From 3107 sp965216225 (GTDB lineage: Bacteria > Pseudomonadota > Alphaproteobacteria > Rhodobacterales > Rhodobacteraceae), in the NCBI GenBank assembly GCA_965216225.1, contig CBDCFF010000022.1, forward strand, positions 1 to 64,000: 64,000 nucleotides of DNA, in the 5' to 3' direction. Made by a program: the position numbers and the translations under genes. Below the pieces are notes generated by a model. It had not been told where the DNA came from. It searched no databases and saw only the letters and a list, made by a program, of their open reading frames with translations. Of this stretch, positions 25,818-34,761 are shown in pieces; position 1 is the first letter of the stretch; the number at the start of each line of letters is the position of its first letter.

Positions 25818-28349
25818 ATGCCCGTCGTTGTCGTCGAATCTCCGGCCAAGGCCAGAACAATCAACAGGTATCTGGGCGACGGCTATACGGTGCTGGCCTC
25901 TTACGGGCATGTGCGTGATCTGCCTGCCAGGGACGGCTCTGTCGATCCCGACCGGGATTTCGAGATGACATGGGAAGTGGGCCCCGATTCCCGCAAACAT
26001 GTCAAAGCCATCGCGGATGCGCTGAAAGGCGATAATACCCTGATCCTCGCCACCGACCCGGATCGGGAAGGCGAAGCCATCAGTTGGCACCTTCAGGAAA
26101 CCCTGACCAAACGCAAGGCGATCAGGAAATCGACCAATGTAAAGCGCGTCGTGTTCAACGCGATCACCAAATCCGCCGTGACCGGGGCGATGGAGAACCC
26201 GCGCGATGTGGACGCGCCGCTGGTGGAGGCTTATCTGGCCCGTCGCGCGCTGGATTATCTGGTGGGCTTCAACCTGTCGCCGGTTCTGTGGCGCAAGCTG
26301 CCCGGAGCGAAATCGGCGGGCCGGGTGCAATCGGTCTGCCTGCGCCTGATCGTCGAGCGCGAGATGGAGAACGAGGCATTCAACGCGCGCGAATACTGGT
26401 CGGTCAAGGCATTCCTGATCACCCCTCGCGGGCAGGAATTCGAGGCCCGCCTGACGGTGCTGGCCGGCAAAAAGCTTGACAAATACGATCTGGAAAACGG
26501 GACTGCGGCGGAAATTGCCGTGCAGGCGGTGCGCTCTCGCGATCTGTCCGTCACCTCGGTCGAGGCAAAACCCGCCAGCCGGAAACCCGCGCCGCCTTTC
26601 ATGACATCGACCCTGCAACAGGAGGCCAGCCGCAAATTCGGCTTTGGCGCGCGCCAGACCATGAGCACCGCACAGCGGCTTTATGAAGCGGGTTACATCA
26701 CCTATATGCGGACCGACGGAATCGACATGGCGCCAGAGGCCGTGATGGCCGCGCGGGACGAGATAAGGGCGCGCTATGGCGCGGCCTTCGTCCCTTCCTC
26801 GCCGCGCATGTACAAAAACAAGGTCAGGAACGCGCAGGAAGCGCATGAATGTATCCGGCCCACGGACATGTCGCGCGATGCGGCCGGGCTGGGCAGGCTG
26901 GACGCCGATCAGCGCAAGCTCTACGATCTGATCTGGAAACGCACCATCGCCAGCCAGATGGAAGCGGCGCGGCTGGAACGCACGACAATCGACATCGGCA
27001 GCGACGATGGCCAGGTCGGCCTGCGCGCCACAGGTCAGGTGGTGCTGTTTGACGGGTTCATACGGGTCTATGAAGAAGGCCGCGACGACAGCGTTGTCGA
27101 TAATGACGACAAGCGCCTGCCCCGGATGGCCAGGGGCGAGCCGCTCGAAAGGAAAGGCGTGTCGTCCGAACAGCACTTCACCCAGCCGCCGCCCCGATAT
27201 ACCGAGGCGACGCTGGTCAAGAAGATGGAGGAACTGGGGATCGGGCGTCCCTCGACCTATGCCTCCGTCGTCACGACCATTCAGGATCGCGGCTATGTGC
27301 GGAAGGAAAAGAACCGCCTGTTCCCGGAAGACAAGGGGCGGCTCGTCACCGTGTTCCTGATCAACTACTTCCACAAATATGTGGGTTATGAGTTTACCGC
27401 CAATCTGGAACAGGAACTTGACGAGGTCTCGGCGGGTGATGCGGACTACAAGGCCGTTCTGTCGCGCTTCTGGCGGGACTTCTCTGCTGCGGTCGCCGAG
27501 ACATCGGAACTGCGCATCACCGATGTGCTGGAAAAGATCAACGAGGTTCTGGAACCGCACCTGTTCCCCCCCGGCGAAGACGGCGCCGACCCGCGCCTGT
27601 GCCCGAATTGCGGCGCCGGCCGCCTTTCGATGCGCACAGCCCGGTCCGGGGGCGCGTTCATCGGCTGTTCGAACTATCCGGAATGCCGCTTTACCCGCCC
27701 CTTCGGCCCGCCGGGCATCGAGGGCGACGGGATCGGACCCGACGGCAATATCCTCGGCCATGACGCGGATGACATGATTTCGCTGCGCAAGGGGCGCTTT
27801 GGCCCCTATGTGCAGCGCGGCGAGGCGACCGAAGAGGTTCCCAAACCCCCGCGGGCCAGCCTGCCCAAAGGATGGGCCCCCGAAGACATCGACCTGAAGA
27901 AGGCACTGATGCTGCTGAACCTGCCGCGCGAGATCGGCCCCCACCCCGAGGATGACGAGATGATCGAGGCCGGAATCGGGCGTTACGGACCCTTTGTCAG
28001 ACACGGTCGCCTCTATGCCAACCTGAAAGAGGCCGATGATGTCTTCACCATCGGCATGAACCGCGCGGTCGAGGAACTGGCGAAAAAGGCCGCCTCTCAC
28101 GGCAAGGGTCGCGCGGCAACCGCAAAACCGCTGAAGGAACTTGGCGACCACCCGGAGAACGGCGGCCCGGTGAACGTGATGGACGGGCGCTATGGACCTT
28201 ATGTAAAGTGGGAAAAGGTCAATGCCACCCTGCCGGAGAACGTGGAACCTGCGGATGTGAGCATGGAAATGGCCGTTCGGCTGATCGCCGGGAAAGCAGC
28301 CAGGAAAGGCGCGAAAGGCGCAAAAGGCGCGCGCCGCACACGGAAATAG
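25818..28349 (+). CDS. topA: DNA topoisomerase I
   Basis: This type IA topoisomerase relaxes negative supercoils. The 843 residues comprise a Toprim domain (MPVVVVESPAKARTINRYLG, then ATDPDREGEAISWHL), the gate domain with GRVQSVCLRLIVERE and the nucleophile Tyr296 in GYITYMRTDG, one four-Cys zinc motif (CPNCGAGRLSMR through GCSNYPEC) and C-terminal basic repeats of the alphaproteobacterial type (KGRFGPYVQRG, YGPFVRHG, YGPYVKWEK), ending in a Lys/Arg/Ala tail. It lies downstream of dprA in the same direction, a widespread pairing. Confidence 0.96.
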   Translation: MPVVVVESPAKARTINRYLGDGYTVLASYGHVRDLPARDGSVDPDRDFEMTWEVGPDSRKHVKAIADALKGDNTLILATDPDREGEAISWHLQETLTKRKAIRKSTNVKRVVFNAITKSAVTGAMENPRDVDAPLVEAYLARRALDYLVGFNLSPVLWRKLPGAKSAGRVQSVCLRLIVEREMENEAFNAREYWSVKAFLITPRGQEFEARLTVLAGKKLDKYDLENGTAAEIAVQAVRSRDLSVTSVEAKPASRKPAPPFMTSTLQQEASRKFGFGARQTMSTAQRLYEAGYITYMRTDGIDMAPEAVMAARDEIRARYGAAFVPSSPRMYKNKVRNAQEAHECIRPTDMSRDAAGLGRLDADQRKLYDLIWKRTIASQMEAARLERTTIDIGSDDGQVGLRATGQVVLFDGFIRVYEEGRDDSVVDNDDKRLPRMARGEPLERKGVSSEQHFTQPPPRYTEATLVKKMEELGIGRPSTYASVVTTIQDRGYVRKEKNRLFPEDKGRLVTVFLINYFHKYVGYEFTANLEQELDEVSAGDADYKAVLSRFWRDFSAAVAETSELRITDVLEKINEVLEPHLFPPGEDGADPRLCPNCGAGRLSMRTARSGGAFIGCSNYPECRFTRPFGPPGIEGDGIGPDGNILGHDADDMISLRKGRFGPYVQRGEATEEVPKPPRASLPKGWAPEDIDLKKALMLLNLPREIGPHPEDDEMIEAGIGRYGPFVRHGRLYANLKEADDVFTIGMNRAVEELAKKAASHGKGRAATAKPLKELGDHPENGGPVNVMDGRYGPYVKWEKVNATLPENVEPADVSMEMAVRLIAGKAARKGAKGAKGARRTRK

Positions 28350-28379
28350 CGCTCCGCCGCCGCCTGCCGCCCCCCGGCC

Positions 28380-29201
28380 TCAGTTGCCGGACGCGGCCCC
28401 CGGCCCGGCAAACACGCAACCGTCCGAGATGAACCCCGGCGGCGTCAGACACAGCGCGCTGGCAACCTGCCACGCGGCCAGAACCCTTGGCACATAGTTC
28501 CGGGTCTCGGCATAGGGCGGAACGCCCTGCCGCCCAAGCACTGCGTTTTCTCCGGCATTGTACCCGGCAAGGACCAGCATCGGATCGCCGTCGAACATCT
28601 GAACCAGCAGATCGAGAAACGCGACCCCGCCCTTGATATTCTGGGCGGGGTCGGTACGATCCTTCACCCCGAACCGCGCTGCCGTTGCGGGCATGAGCTG
28701 CATCAGCCCGACCGCTCCGGCGCTGCTCTCCACCCTCGGGCGGCCTGAGGATTCCACCGTGATCACCGCCAGCACAAGCGCGGGCGAGACATTCGTGCCA
28801 ACCGTGGCCCGCAGAATGTCGCGCCCATGCGCACCGGCGATCCGCTGCATCAGCCGAAGACGCGGCGCCGGCACATCCCGGCCTTCGGGCGCATTCGCCA
28901 GATGGCGCAGCGCCTTGTCCAGACGGGCGGGACTGGCGGCGGCCAGATCGGGGGAAATCGCCTGCCAGAACCAGGCGGCGGTCCCTGCAACATCCTGCGC
29001 TCCGGGCCCCGGCTCCGGCGCGGGTGGCGGCACTGCGATCCGTTCCGCCGGATCAATCTGCACGGTGATCCGGCGGGCCGTGCTTTGCGGCTCCGGGGCC
29101 TTCACCCGGCGAAAGGTGAAGTCTGTCGATGCCTCCTGCGCCATTGCAATCGTCCCGCTGACAATCAGCATTGCGCCCGCAATTATTGAAATCCGCACCA
29201 T
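28380..29201 (-). CDS. Lytic murein transglycosylase (SLT family)
   Basis: A 273-residue exported protein that cleaves peptidoglycan glycan strands. The ATG at 29201 opens a signal peptide (MVRISIIAGAMLIVSGTIAMA / QEAS); the longer frame does not. The C-terminal SLT domain has the catalytic Glu in VITVESSGRPRV, then SAGAVGLMQLMPATAARFGV and LVLAGYNAGENAV. It converges with topA, with only 30 bp between stops, and is divergent from the pilin gene. Confidence 0.92.
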   Translation of the reverse strand: MVRISIIAGAMLIVSGTIAMAQEASTDFTFRRVKAPEPQSTARRITVQIDPAERIAVPPPAPEPGPGAQDVAGTAAWFWQAISPDLAAASPARLDKALRHLANAPEGRDVPAPRLRLMQRIAGAHGRDILRATVGTNVSPALVLAVITVESSGRPRVESSAGAVGLMQLMPATAARFGVKDRTDPAQNIKGGVAFLDLLVQMFDGDPMLVLAGYNAGENAVLGRQGVPPYAETRNYVPRVLAAWQVASALCLTPPGFISDGCVFAGPGAASGN

Positions 29202-29545
29202 ATGGGTGTCCTGATTCGATTGTCCCGCTGTTGCGGGGTATCGAAAAAATCTTTCCGAAATACCTGCTCTGGCGGGAATCCTGCGGATGATTCCCGCTGC
29301 ATTCAGGCAGGGAGTGCGCAGGGATACGGAAGGTCTGAAATCCATTATCGTTTATTGCCAGCATCTTAACAGATTTTTCCCGCAATTTTACGGGTTTTCC
29401 GAAAATGAACCATCCACGCCCAACTGTTGCCCCAATCAAAGGGCCATATCGCCTCATGCCACGGCAGGAGCAGCAGTTTGCGAACTGCACGAAACACCGG
29501 TCCGGGCACGAGAACGGGAAAACGAATCTTGAAAGGGAACTGAAA
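29202..29545. other. 344-bp divergent intergenic region, no gene seen
   Basis: This stretch separates the transglycosylase from the pilin gene and is clearly more AT-rich than its surroundings around 29335-29410. It contains a short inverted repeat (CCCG, AATTTTA, CGGG) followed by TTTT near 29380-29400. No convincing sigma70 hexamers could be assigned. A GGGA ribosome-binding site sits just upstream of the pilin ATG. Short ORFs here lack any family signal. Confidence 0.6.
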
Positions 29546-29728
29546 ATGAAACTGTTTGATCTGATGAAAAACTTCCACAATGACGAATCCGGCGCCGTGA
29601 CGGTTGACTGGGTTGTTCTGACCGCTGCGGTTGTGGCTTTGGCCATCGGCATTCTGACCACCATCGACGGCGCCACCACCGACCTTGCTTCCGAGATCGG
29701 CAGCCGCATCGAAGCCCAGGATCCGTAA
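29546..29728 (+). CDS. Flp/type IVb pilin-like protein
   Basis: A 60-residue prepilin-like protein: a short leader MKLFDLMKNFHNDESG, then AVTVDWVVLTAAVVALAIGI, matching a class IV prepilin with cleavage after Gly17 and an acidic residue at +5 (Asp instead of the usual Glu). The hydrophobic stretch would form the pilus-core helix. Orphan Flp-like pilins of this size are common in Rhodobacterales. The GAAAGGGAAC just upstream is a good ribosome-binding site. Confidence 0.85.
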   Translation: MKLFDLMKNFHNDESGAVTVDWVVLTAAVVALAIGILTTIDGATTDLASEIGSRIEAQDP

Positions 29729-29780
29729 GACACGGATGGCCGCGATTGTCCTTTGGCCGCAGCATTCCAGAGCGTTCATC

Positions 29781-29805
29781 AGGGGCCCCGCAAACCGGGG
29801 CTCCT
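29781..29805 (+). terminator. GC-rich hairpin between pilin and cpaB
   Basis: AGGGGCCCCG pairs with CGGGGCTCCT (one G:U) around a CAAAC loop, about 50 bp after the pilin stop. There is no U-run after it, so it is more likely a processing barrier or partial attenuator that lets the pilin message accumulate above cpaB than a full intrinsic terminator. This reading is inferred from position and structure. Confidence 0.6.
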
Positions 29806-29941
29806 GTCGTTCGCCCTCTGCTCGCCACCCCGTGAAATCCGCGATGGGGTCCAGCTTTCGCCTCAATTGGAGTGCATGATGCCGAACTGTACGAAGGATT
29901 TGATCTGACGGCACGGATCAGAAAGAAGAAAGGACGCGACA

Positions 29942-30778
29942 ATGCGCATGGTATTTGGATTGGTACTGCTTGCAGGCGTAGGGCTGGCAGGGTTTGCGGT
30001 TCACATGGCCAGGGGATACATGGCCACCTACGAGGCCGAACTGGCGAGCGAACGCGCCGCGCGCGGAGAAATTGTCGAAACGGCCGAGGTATATGTGACA
30101 AATCGCCGGCTTCGCTATGGCGAACACATTGCCGCAGAAGACGTGAGGCCGGTGCAATTCCCGGTCGATGCGATCCCCGAAGGCGCATTCAGGGACATGG
30201 ACAGCCTGTTCCCCGGCAATGCCCCCGACTTCAGGACCGCCACGCGCACGGTCGAGAAAGATGAGGTCATCATCGCCGCCAAGGTGTCTGATCCCGGCAA
30301 GGATGTGGGCATCACGTCGCGGCTGAAACCGGGAATGCGCGCCTTCGCGATCAAGGTGGATGTCAGCAGCGGCGTTTCAGGCTTTCTGCGTCCCGGAGAC
30401 AACGTGGACATCTTCTGGACCGGAGAGGCCCTGGGGCAACAGATCACGAAGCTGATCGAGACGCGCGTCAATCTCATCGCCATCGACCAGTCCGCCGACG
30501 AGGATGTCAACACGGCGGCGGTCGCGCGAACCGTAACCGTTCAGGTGACTCCGAATCAGGTTGCAGCACTTGCCCAGGCCCAGTCCAGCGGTCGTCTGTC
30601 GCTGGCCTTGGTCGGCGTCACGGATGATTCCGTTGCCGAAAACGTCGAGATCAACAAGAACACGCTTCTGGGTATCGAGGAACAACAGGTCGTCAGGATA
30701 GAGCAGCAGGAAATCTGCACCACCCGAACCCGTCGCGGGACGGAAACGATCGTTGTCGAGATTCCGTGCGCCAACTGA
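29942..30778 (+). CDS. cpaB: Flp pilus assembly protein CpaB (RcpC)
   Basis: A 278-residue protein with an N-terminal signal-anchor (MRMVFGLVLLAGVGLAGFAV), a SAF domain (about residues 44-115; VTNRRLRYGEHIAAEDVRPVQFP) and a C-terminal CpaB domain with GMRAFAIKVDVSSGVSGFLRPGDNVDIFWT and VNLIAIDQSADED. In tad loci CpaB is a periplasmic partner of the CpaC secretin. Here no cpaC, cpaE or cpaF follows: the next gene is on the other strand, so this is an orphan pilin-cpaB pair. Confidence 0.92.
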   Translation: MRMVFGLVLLAGVGLAGFAVHMARGYMATYEAELASERAARGEIVETAEVYVTNRRLRYGEHIAAEDVRPVQFPVDAIPEGAFRDMDSLFPGNAPDFRTATRTVEKDEVIIAAKVSDPGKDVGITSRLKPGMRAFAIKVDVSSGVSGFLRPGDNVDIFWTGEALGQQITKLIETRVNLIAIDQSADEDVNTAAVARTVTVQVTPNQVAALAQAQSSGRLSLALVGVTDDSVAENVEINKNTLLGIEEQQVVRIEQQEICTTRTRRGTETIVVEIPCAN

Positions 30779-30809
30779 ACCATGCGGATATCCGGCGCGG
30801 GAAAGACGC

Positions 30810-32699
30810 TCAGCCGGACCATTCCCACGGTCGCGTGTAACTGCCCAGACAATTGGCAACGTCTTCCTCCGAAACATCGCCGGACCGGTCAATCCGGGCG
30901 ACCAGACCCTGCTTGCCGCTTTCGACCACTTCGGCGACCTTCGCGTCGATGCCTGCATTTCCCAGCGCCTCATCATAAATGCGCCTGATCGCCATCTTTC
31001 TCAGTTCCGGCTTGAACACCTTGCCCACCGCCGTTTTGGGTAATTCGCCGACGATCTCCGTATATTTCGGATGCGCCGCGTTCTGGTGAATGTGTTCGCG
31101 CGCGTATGCCATCAGTTCCCCGACCGATACACCAGCAGCGCCGTCAACCAGTTCCACATAAGCGCAGGGGAGTTCGCCAGCATGGGCGTCGGGTTGGCCG
31201 ATAGCGCCGACAAAGGCAACGGCTTCATGCCCGGCAAGGGCTTCCTCGATCTCTGCCGGGTCGATATTGTGCCCGCTGCGAATGATCAGATCCCTGGCGC
31301 GACCGGTAATCCAGAGATAACCGTCCTCATCCATTCTGCCAAGATCGCCGGTTCTGAGGAACACGTCATCGTGGTACAGGTTGCGGTTCCTGTCAGCTTC
31401 GGCATAGGTCGCGCCCACAAGCACGCCGGGATTATCGACACAGATCTCCCCCGGCTCGTTCACCGCACACTCCGACACGCCATCGGGGGTATCGCGCAGG
31501 ATTCTGATATTCGTATGGGGAAACGCAATCCCCACAGAGCCGATTTTCTTGTCCCCGTCCGGCGGATTGCAGGATACGAGACAGGTTGCTTCCGTCAGTC
31601 CGTACCCCTCGACAATGGCGACGCCGGTTGCTTTCTCGAACCTGCGAAACAGCTCTACCGGCAGCGGCGCCGAACCGGAAAACGCCTTTTTCAGCGACGA
31701 TATGTCCGCATCGACGGGGCGTTGCATCAGCACCGATATTGCCGTTGGCACAGTGACGACAAATGTGATGTTCCAGCGTTCGATCAATTTCCAGAAATTG
31801 TCGAACACGCCCTCGCCGCGATAACCCGCCGGTGTGGGGAACACCACATGCGCCCCGGACGAGATCATCGCCATCAGAACCGGATAGACCGCAAAAACGT
31901 GAAACAGCGGCAGCGGACAGATGACGTTGTCGCCTTCCCCGAACAAAAGCCGGTGGCCAAGCCATCCATTGTAGATCATGCCGGAATACCGGTGCTGCGT
32001 GATCCTGGGCATACCCGTGGTGCCGCCGGTATGAAAACAGGCCGCCACCCTGTCGCCTTCGCTGTCCGGGAAATCCAGGGTCGTGTTCTGTTTCTTCATC
32101 CCGGCCGCGAAATCCAGCACCCTGGCAGAGTGGTTAGCCACGTTTCGGGGGCGGATCAACGGAACGATCCAGCTTTTCGGAGGCGCGAGGTAACGCCGCA
32201 GGTCAACTTCAAGCACCGTTTTCACATTCGGCGCCATCGCCATCGCCTGCGCGGCCTTTTGCGGCACATCGGTCCGGGGAAACGCTTTCAGCGTCACCAG
32301 AACTTTCGCATCCGCCTCGCGCAGCAAGGCTGCAATCTGAACCGCATCCAGCAAGGGATTTACCGGAAGCACGATCCCCGCAATCGCACCGCCCAGCAGG
32401 GTGTGGACGGTCTCGTTGCAATTCGGCAGCAGACAGGCGACCACATCCCTCTCGCCAATGCCAAGACCACGAAACAGATTGGCCGCCCGTGTCGCGTTGG
32501 CCTGAACATCCGCCCAGGTCAGTGTTTCCGCCCTGTCCCCCGGACCAGAGGTGATCTGAAAGCTGACGGCTCTGGATGCGCCATGGCGATCCTTTGCCTG
32601 CGCAAGCAACTGGCAGAGCGTCTGCGGCCGCTCGATCTCTTCCCAGGCTGCTTCGGCTTCAATCGCATCGCGATCCGCAATGGTTGCGAATTTTCCCAT
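30810..32699 (-). CDS. AMP-binding acyl-CoA synthetase
   Basis: The 629-residue ANL-family enzyme activates a carboxylic acid through an acyl-adenylate. Motifs: the phosphate-binding loop AACFHTGGTTGMPRITQHRY, then VEGYGLTEATCLVSCNPPDG, and TGDLGRMDEDGYLWITGRARDLIIRSG with the hinge region, and near the C terminus the catalytic Lys in LPKTAVGKVFKPELRK. It resembles the long FadD-like proteins of roseobacters. The substrate is unknown, and no neighbouring beta-oxidation genes are present. It shares direction with the ABC exporter upstream, 136 bp away. Confidence 0.9.
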   Translation of the reverse strand: MGKFATIADRDAIEAEAAWEEIERPQTLCQLLAQAKDRHGASRAVSFQITSGPGDRAETLTWADVQANATRAANLFRGLGIGERDVVACLLPNCNETVHTLLGGAIAGIVLPVNPLLDAVQIAALLREADAKVLVTLKAFPRTDVPQKAAQAMAMAPNVKTVLEVDLRRYLAPPKSWIVPLIRPRNVANHSARVLDFAAGMKKQNTTLDFPDSEGDRVAACFHTGGTTGMPRITQHRYSGMIYNGWLGHRLLFGEGDNVICPLPLFHVFAVYPVLMAMISSGAHVVFPTPAGYRGEGVFDNFWKLIERWNITFVVTVPTAISVLMQRPVDADISSLKKAFSGSAPLPVELFRRFEKATGVAIVEGYGLTEATCLVSCNPPDGDKKIGSVGIAFPHTNIRILRDTPDGVSECAVNEPGEICVDNPGVLVGATYAEADRNRNLYHDDVFLRTGDLGRMDEDGYLWITGRARDLIIRSGHNIDPAEIEEALAGHEAVAFVGAIGQPDAHAGELPCAYVELVDGAAGVSVGELMAYAREHIHQNAAHPKYTEIVGELPKTAVGKVFKPELRKMAIRRIYDEALGNAGIDAKVAEVVESGKQGLVARIDRSGDVSEEDVANCLGSYTRPWEWSG

Positions 32700-32835
32700 T
32701 CAGGTCTCCTCCGTTCAACATCGGCCCCGCATCGCCCCGGCGCTGTCCCCGCACCGCGCCTTGCTCGAGGATGAGAGCAAATGAATCATGACGCAAGCCT
32801 TGCGCTGAAAAAAAACCGGGGGAATGGGCGGCGCA

Positions 32836-34629
32836 CTATTCGGCGGCCAGACCTTCGGTGAATTGCAGCCTTGCCAGTCTGGCGTAAAGGCCACCCTGTG
32901 CGACAAGTTCCTCATGCCGGCCGCCGGCCACGATTTGCCCATCGTCAAAAACCAGAATGCGATCCGCTTTCTTTACCGTCGCCAGACGATGCGCCACAAT
33001 GATGGTCGTCCGATCAGCCGACATCCGGTCAAACGCTTGCTGAACGGCGCGTTCATTTTCCGCATCAAGCGCCGAGGTCGCCTCGTCCAGCAGCAGAACC
33101 GGGGCATCGCGCAGAATGGCGCGGGCAATCGCAATGCGCTGTTTCTGTCCGCCGGAGAGCATCGCGCCGCGCTCTCCCACAGGGCTGTCGTATCCCTGTG
33201 GCAGGGCGACCAGAAAATCATGCGCGGCGGCGGCGCGGGCGGCGGCCTCGACCTCGGCATCCGTCGCTTCCGGGCGGCCAAAGCGAATGTTTTCGCGCGC
33301 CGATGTGGCAAAGATCGCCGGATCCTGCAAAACCAGGGCGATCGACTTTCTGAATTCTTTCCGCTCCAGTTGCCGCAGGTCCATGCCATCAAGACGGACC
33401 CCGCCCTGATCCGGGTCATGAAAGCGCAGCAGCAGATGCAGGATTGTCGATTTTCCGGCCCCCGAAGGGCCGACCAGAGCAACCGTTTCGCCAGGTCTTA
33501 TGGTGATTGAAACATCTTTCAGCGCCGCCGTTTTCGGGCGCGAGGGATAGCGGAACGTCACCGAATCAAAGCTGATCCCGCCTTTCACGCGATCCGGCAG
33601 TTTCAGCGGCTCCGGCAGGTCTTCGACCGGATCCCGGGCATTCAGCAGTTCGATCAAGCGCTCTGTCGCGCCCGCCGCGCGCAGAAGTTCACCCCATATT
33701 TCCGAGAGCGCCGCGAAACTGCCAGCCACCATTACCGCATAGATCACAAACTGAACCAGGGCGCCGACGCTCATGTCACCTGCACGCACGTCACGCGCGC
33801 CAATCCACAGAACGCCGACAACCCCGGAAAAGACAAGGAAGATCACGATTGCCGTCATTCGGGCGCGGGTGCCGATCCTGACCCTTGCCGCGTCGAAGGC
33901 GGCCTCGGTGGCGGTCGCGAACCCCTTTCGCGTGACGGCTTCATGGGTGAAAGCCTGTACCGTCTGCACCGCCAGCAGCGCTTCGGATGCGATGCCGGAA
34001 CTCTCTGCAATGCGGTCCTGATTTTCGCGGCTCAAACCCCTGAGCCTGCGGCCAAGCAGAATGATCGGAACGATCACCACCGGAACGATCACCAGCACCA
34101 GGCCGGTCAGTTTGGCGCTGGTCAGAAGCAGCAGGGCCAGCCCGCCGCCAAGGATCAGAAGGTTGCGCAAGGCGACCGAAACGGAAGAGCCGATCACCGA
34201 CAGGATCAGCGTCGTATCGGTGGTAAGCCGCGACAGAACCTCGCCTGTCATGATCTTTTCGTAAAACCCCGGACTCTGTTCGATAACCCGGTCAAAGACC
34301 GCCGTTCGTATATCGGCGACAACCCGTTCCCCCAGCCGCGTGACAAGGTAGTAGCGCAACCCGGTTCCCAGGGCCAGAAGCCCGGCGATCACCAGCGCCG
34401 CGGCGAAATACCGATCCAGAAGCGCCATATCCCCCGCTCCGAAACCATCGACGACCCGGCGGACCGCAAGCGGCAGGATGAGGGACAGGAAAGCCGTCAG
34501 GATCAGCGCCCCCAGCATCGCCACCATTGTCCAGCGATACGGGGCGAGAAACGGCGCCAGCCCGGCGATTGATCCGATCCTTCTGGAAACGGCGCGCTCT
34601 TCGACCGACTGCGATTTGCCGGATGCCAT
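32836..34629 (-). CDS. ABC exporter, fused permease and ATPase (MsbA/LipA-like)
   Basis: A 597-residue half-transporter. Six transmembrane helices lie in the first 320 residues (starting near WTMVAMLGALILTAFLSLILPLAV), then a nucleotide-binding domain with Walker A GPSGAGKST, signature LSGGQKQRIAIARAIL, Walker B VLLLDEATSALD and the H-loop in IIVAHRLATV. It is of the type exporting lipids, peptides or drugs as a homodimer; the cargo is unknown. Confidence 0.92.
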   Translation of the reverse strand: MASGKSQSVEERAVSRRIGSIAGLAPFLAPYRWTMVAMLGALILTAFLSLILPLAVRRVVDGFGAGDMALLDRYFAAALVIAGLLALGTGLRYYLVTRLGERVVADIRTAVFDRVIEQSPGFYEKIMTGEVLSRLTTDTTLILSVIGSSVSVALRNLLILGGGLALLLLTSAKLTGLVLVIVPVVIVPIILLGRRLRGLSRENQDRIAESSGIASEALLAVQTVQAFTHEAVTRKGFATATEAAFDAARVRIGTRARMTAIVIFLVFSGVVGVLWIGARDVRAGDMSVGALVQFVIYAVMVAGSFAALSEIWGELLRAAGATERLIELLNARDPVEDLPEPLKLPDRVKGGISFDSVTFRYPSRPKTAALKDVSITIRPGETVALVGPSGAGKSTILHLLLRFHDPDQGGVRLDGMDLRQLERKEFRKSIALVLQDPAIFATSARENIRFGRPEATDAEVEAAARAAAAHDFLVALPQGYDSPVGERGAMLSGGQKQRIAIARAILRDAPVLLLDEATSALDAENERAVQQAFDRMSADRTTIIVAHRLATVKKADRILVFDDGQIVAGGRHEELVAQGGLYARLARLQFTEGLAAE

Positions 34630-34761
34630 GGGCTCTCCTGTCTGCTGCGCCTGACATAAGGGGCGCCCGCGCCGACAGCAAGCATCGCCCCCCGCCGCGA
34701 CCGCCCGCGACCGCCCACAGGTCAGGCGGCGCGCTCCGGCGCTTGCATCATCCGGGGGCGA

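Noticed and set aside
25497..28151. An 884-codon open frame on the minus strand
   Set aside because: Shadow of topA and the end of dprA, with no recognisable domain.
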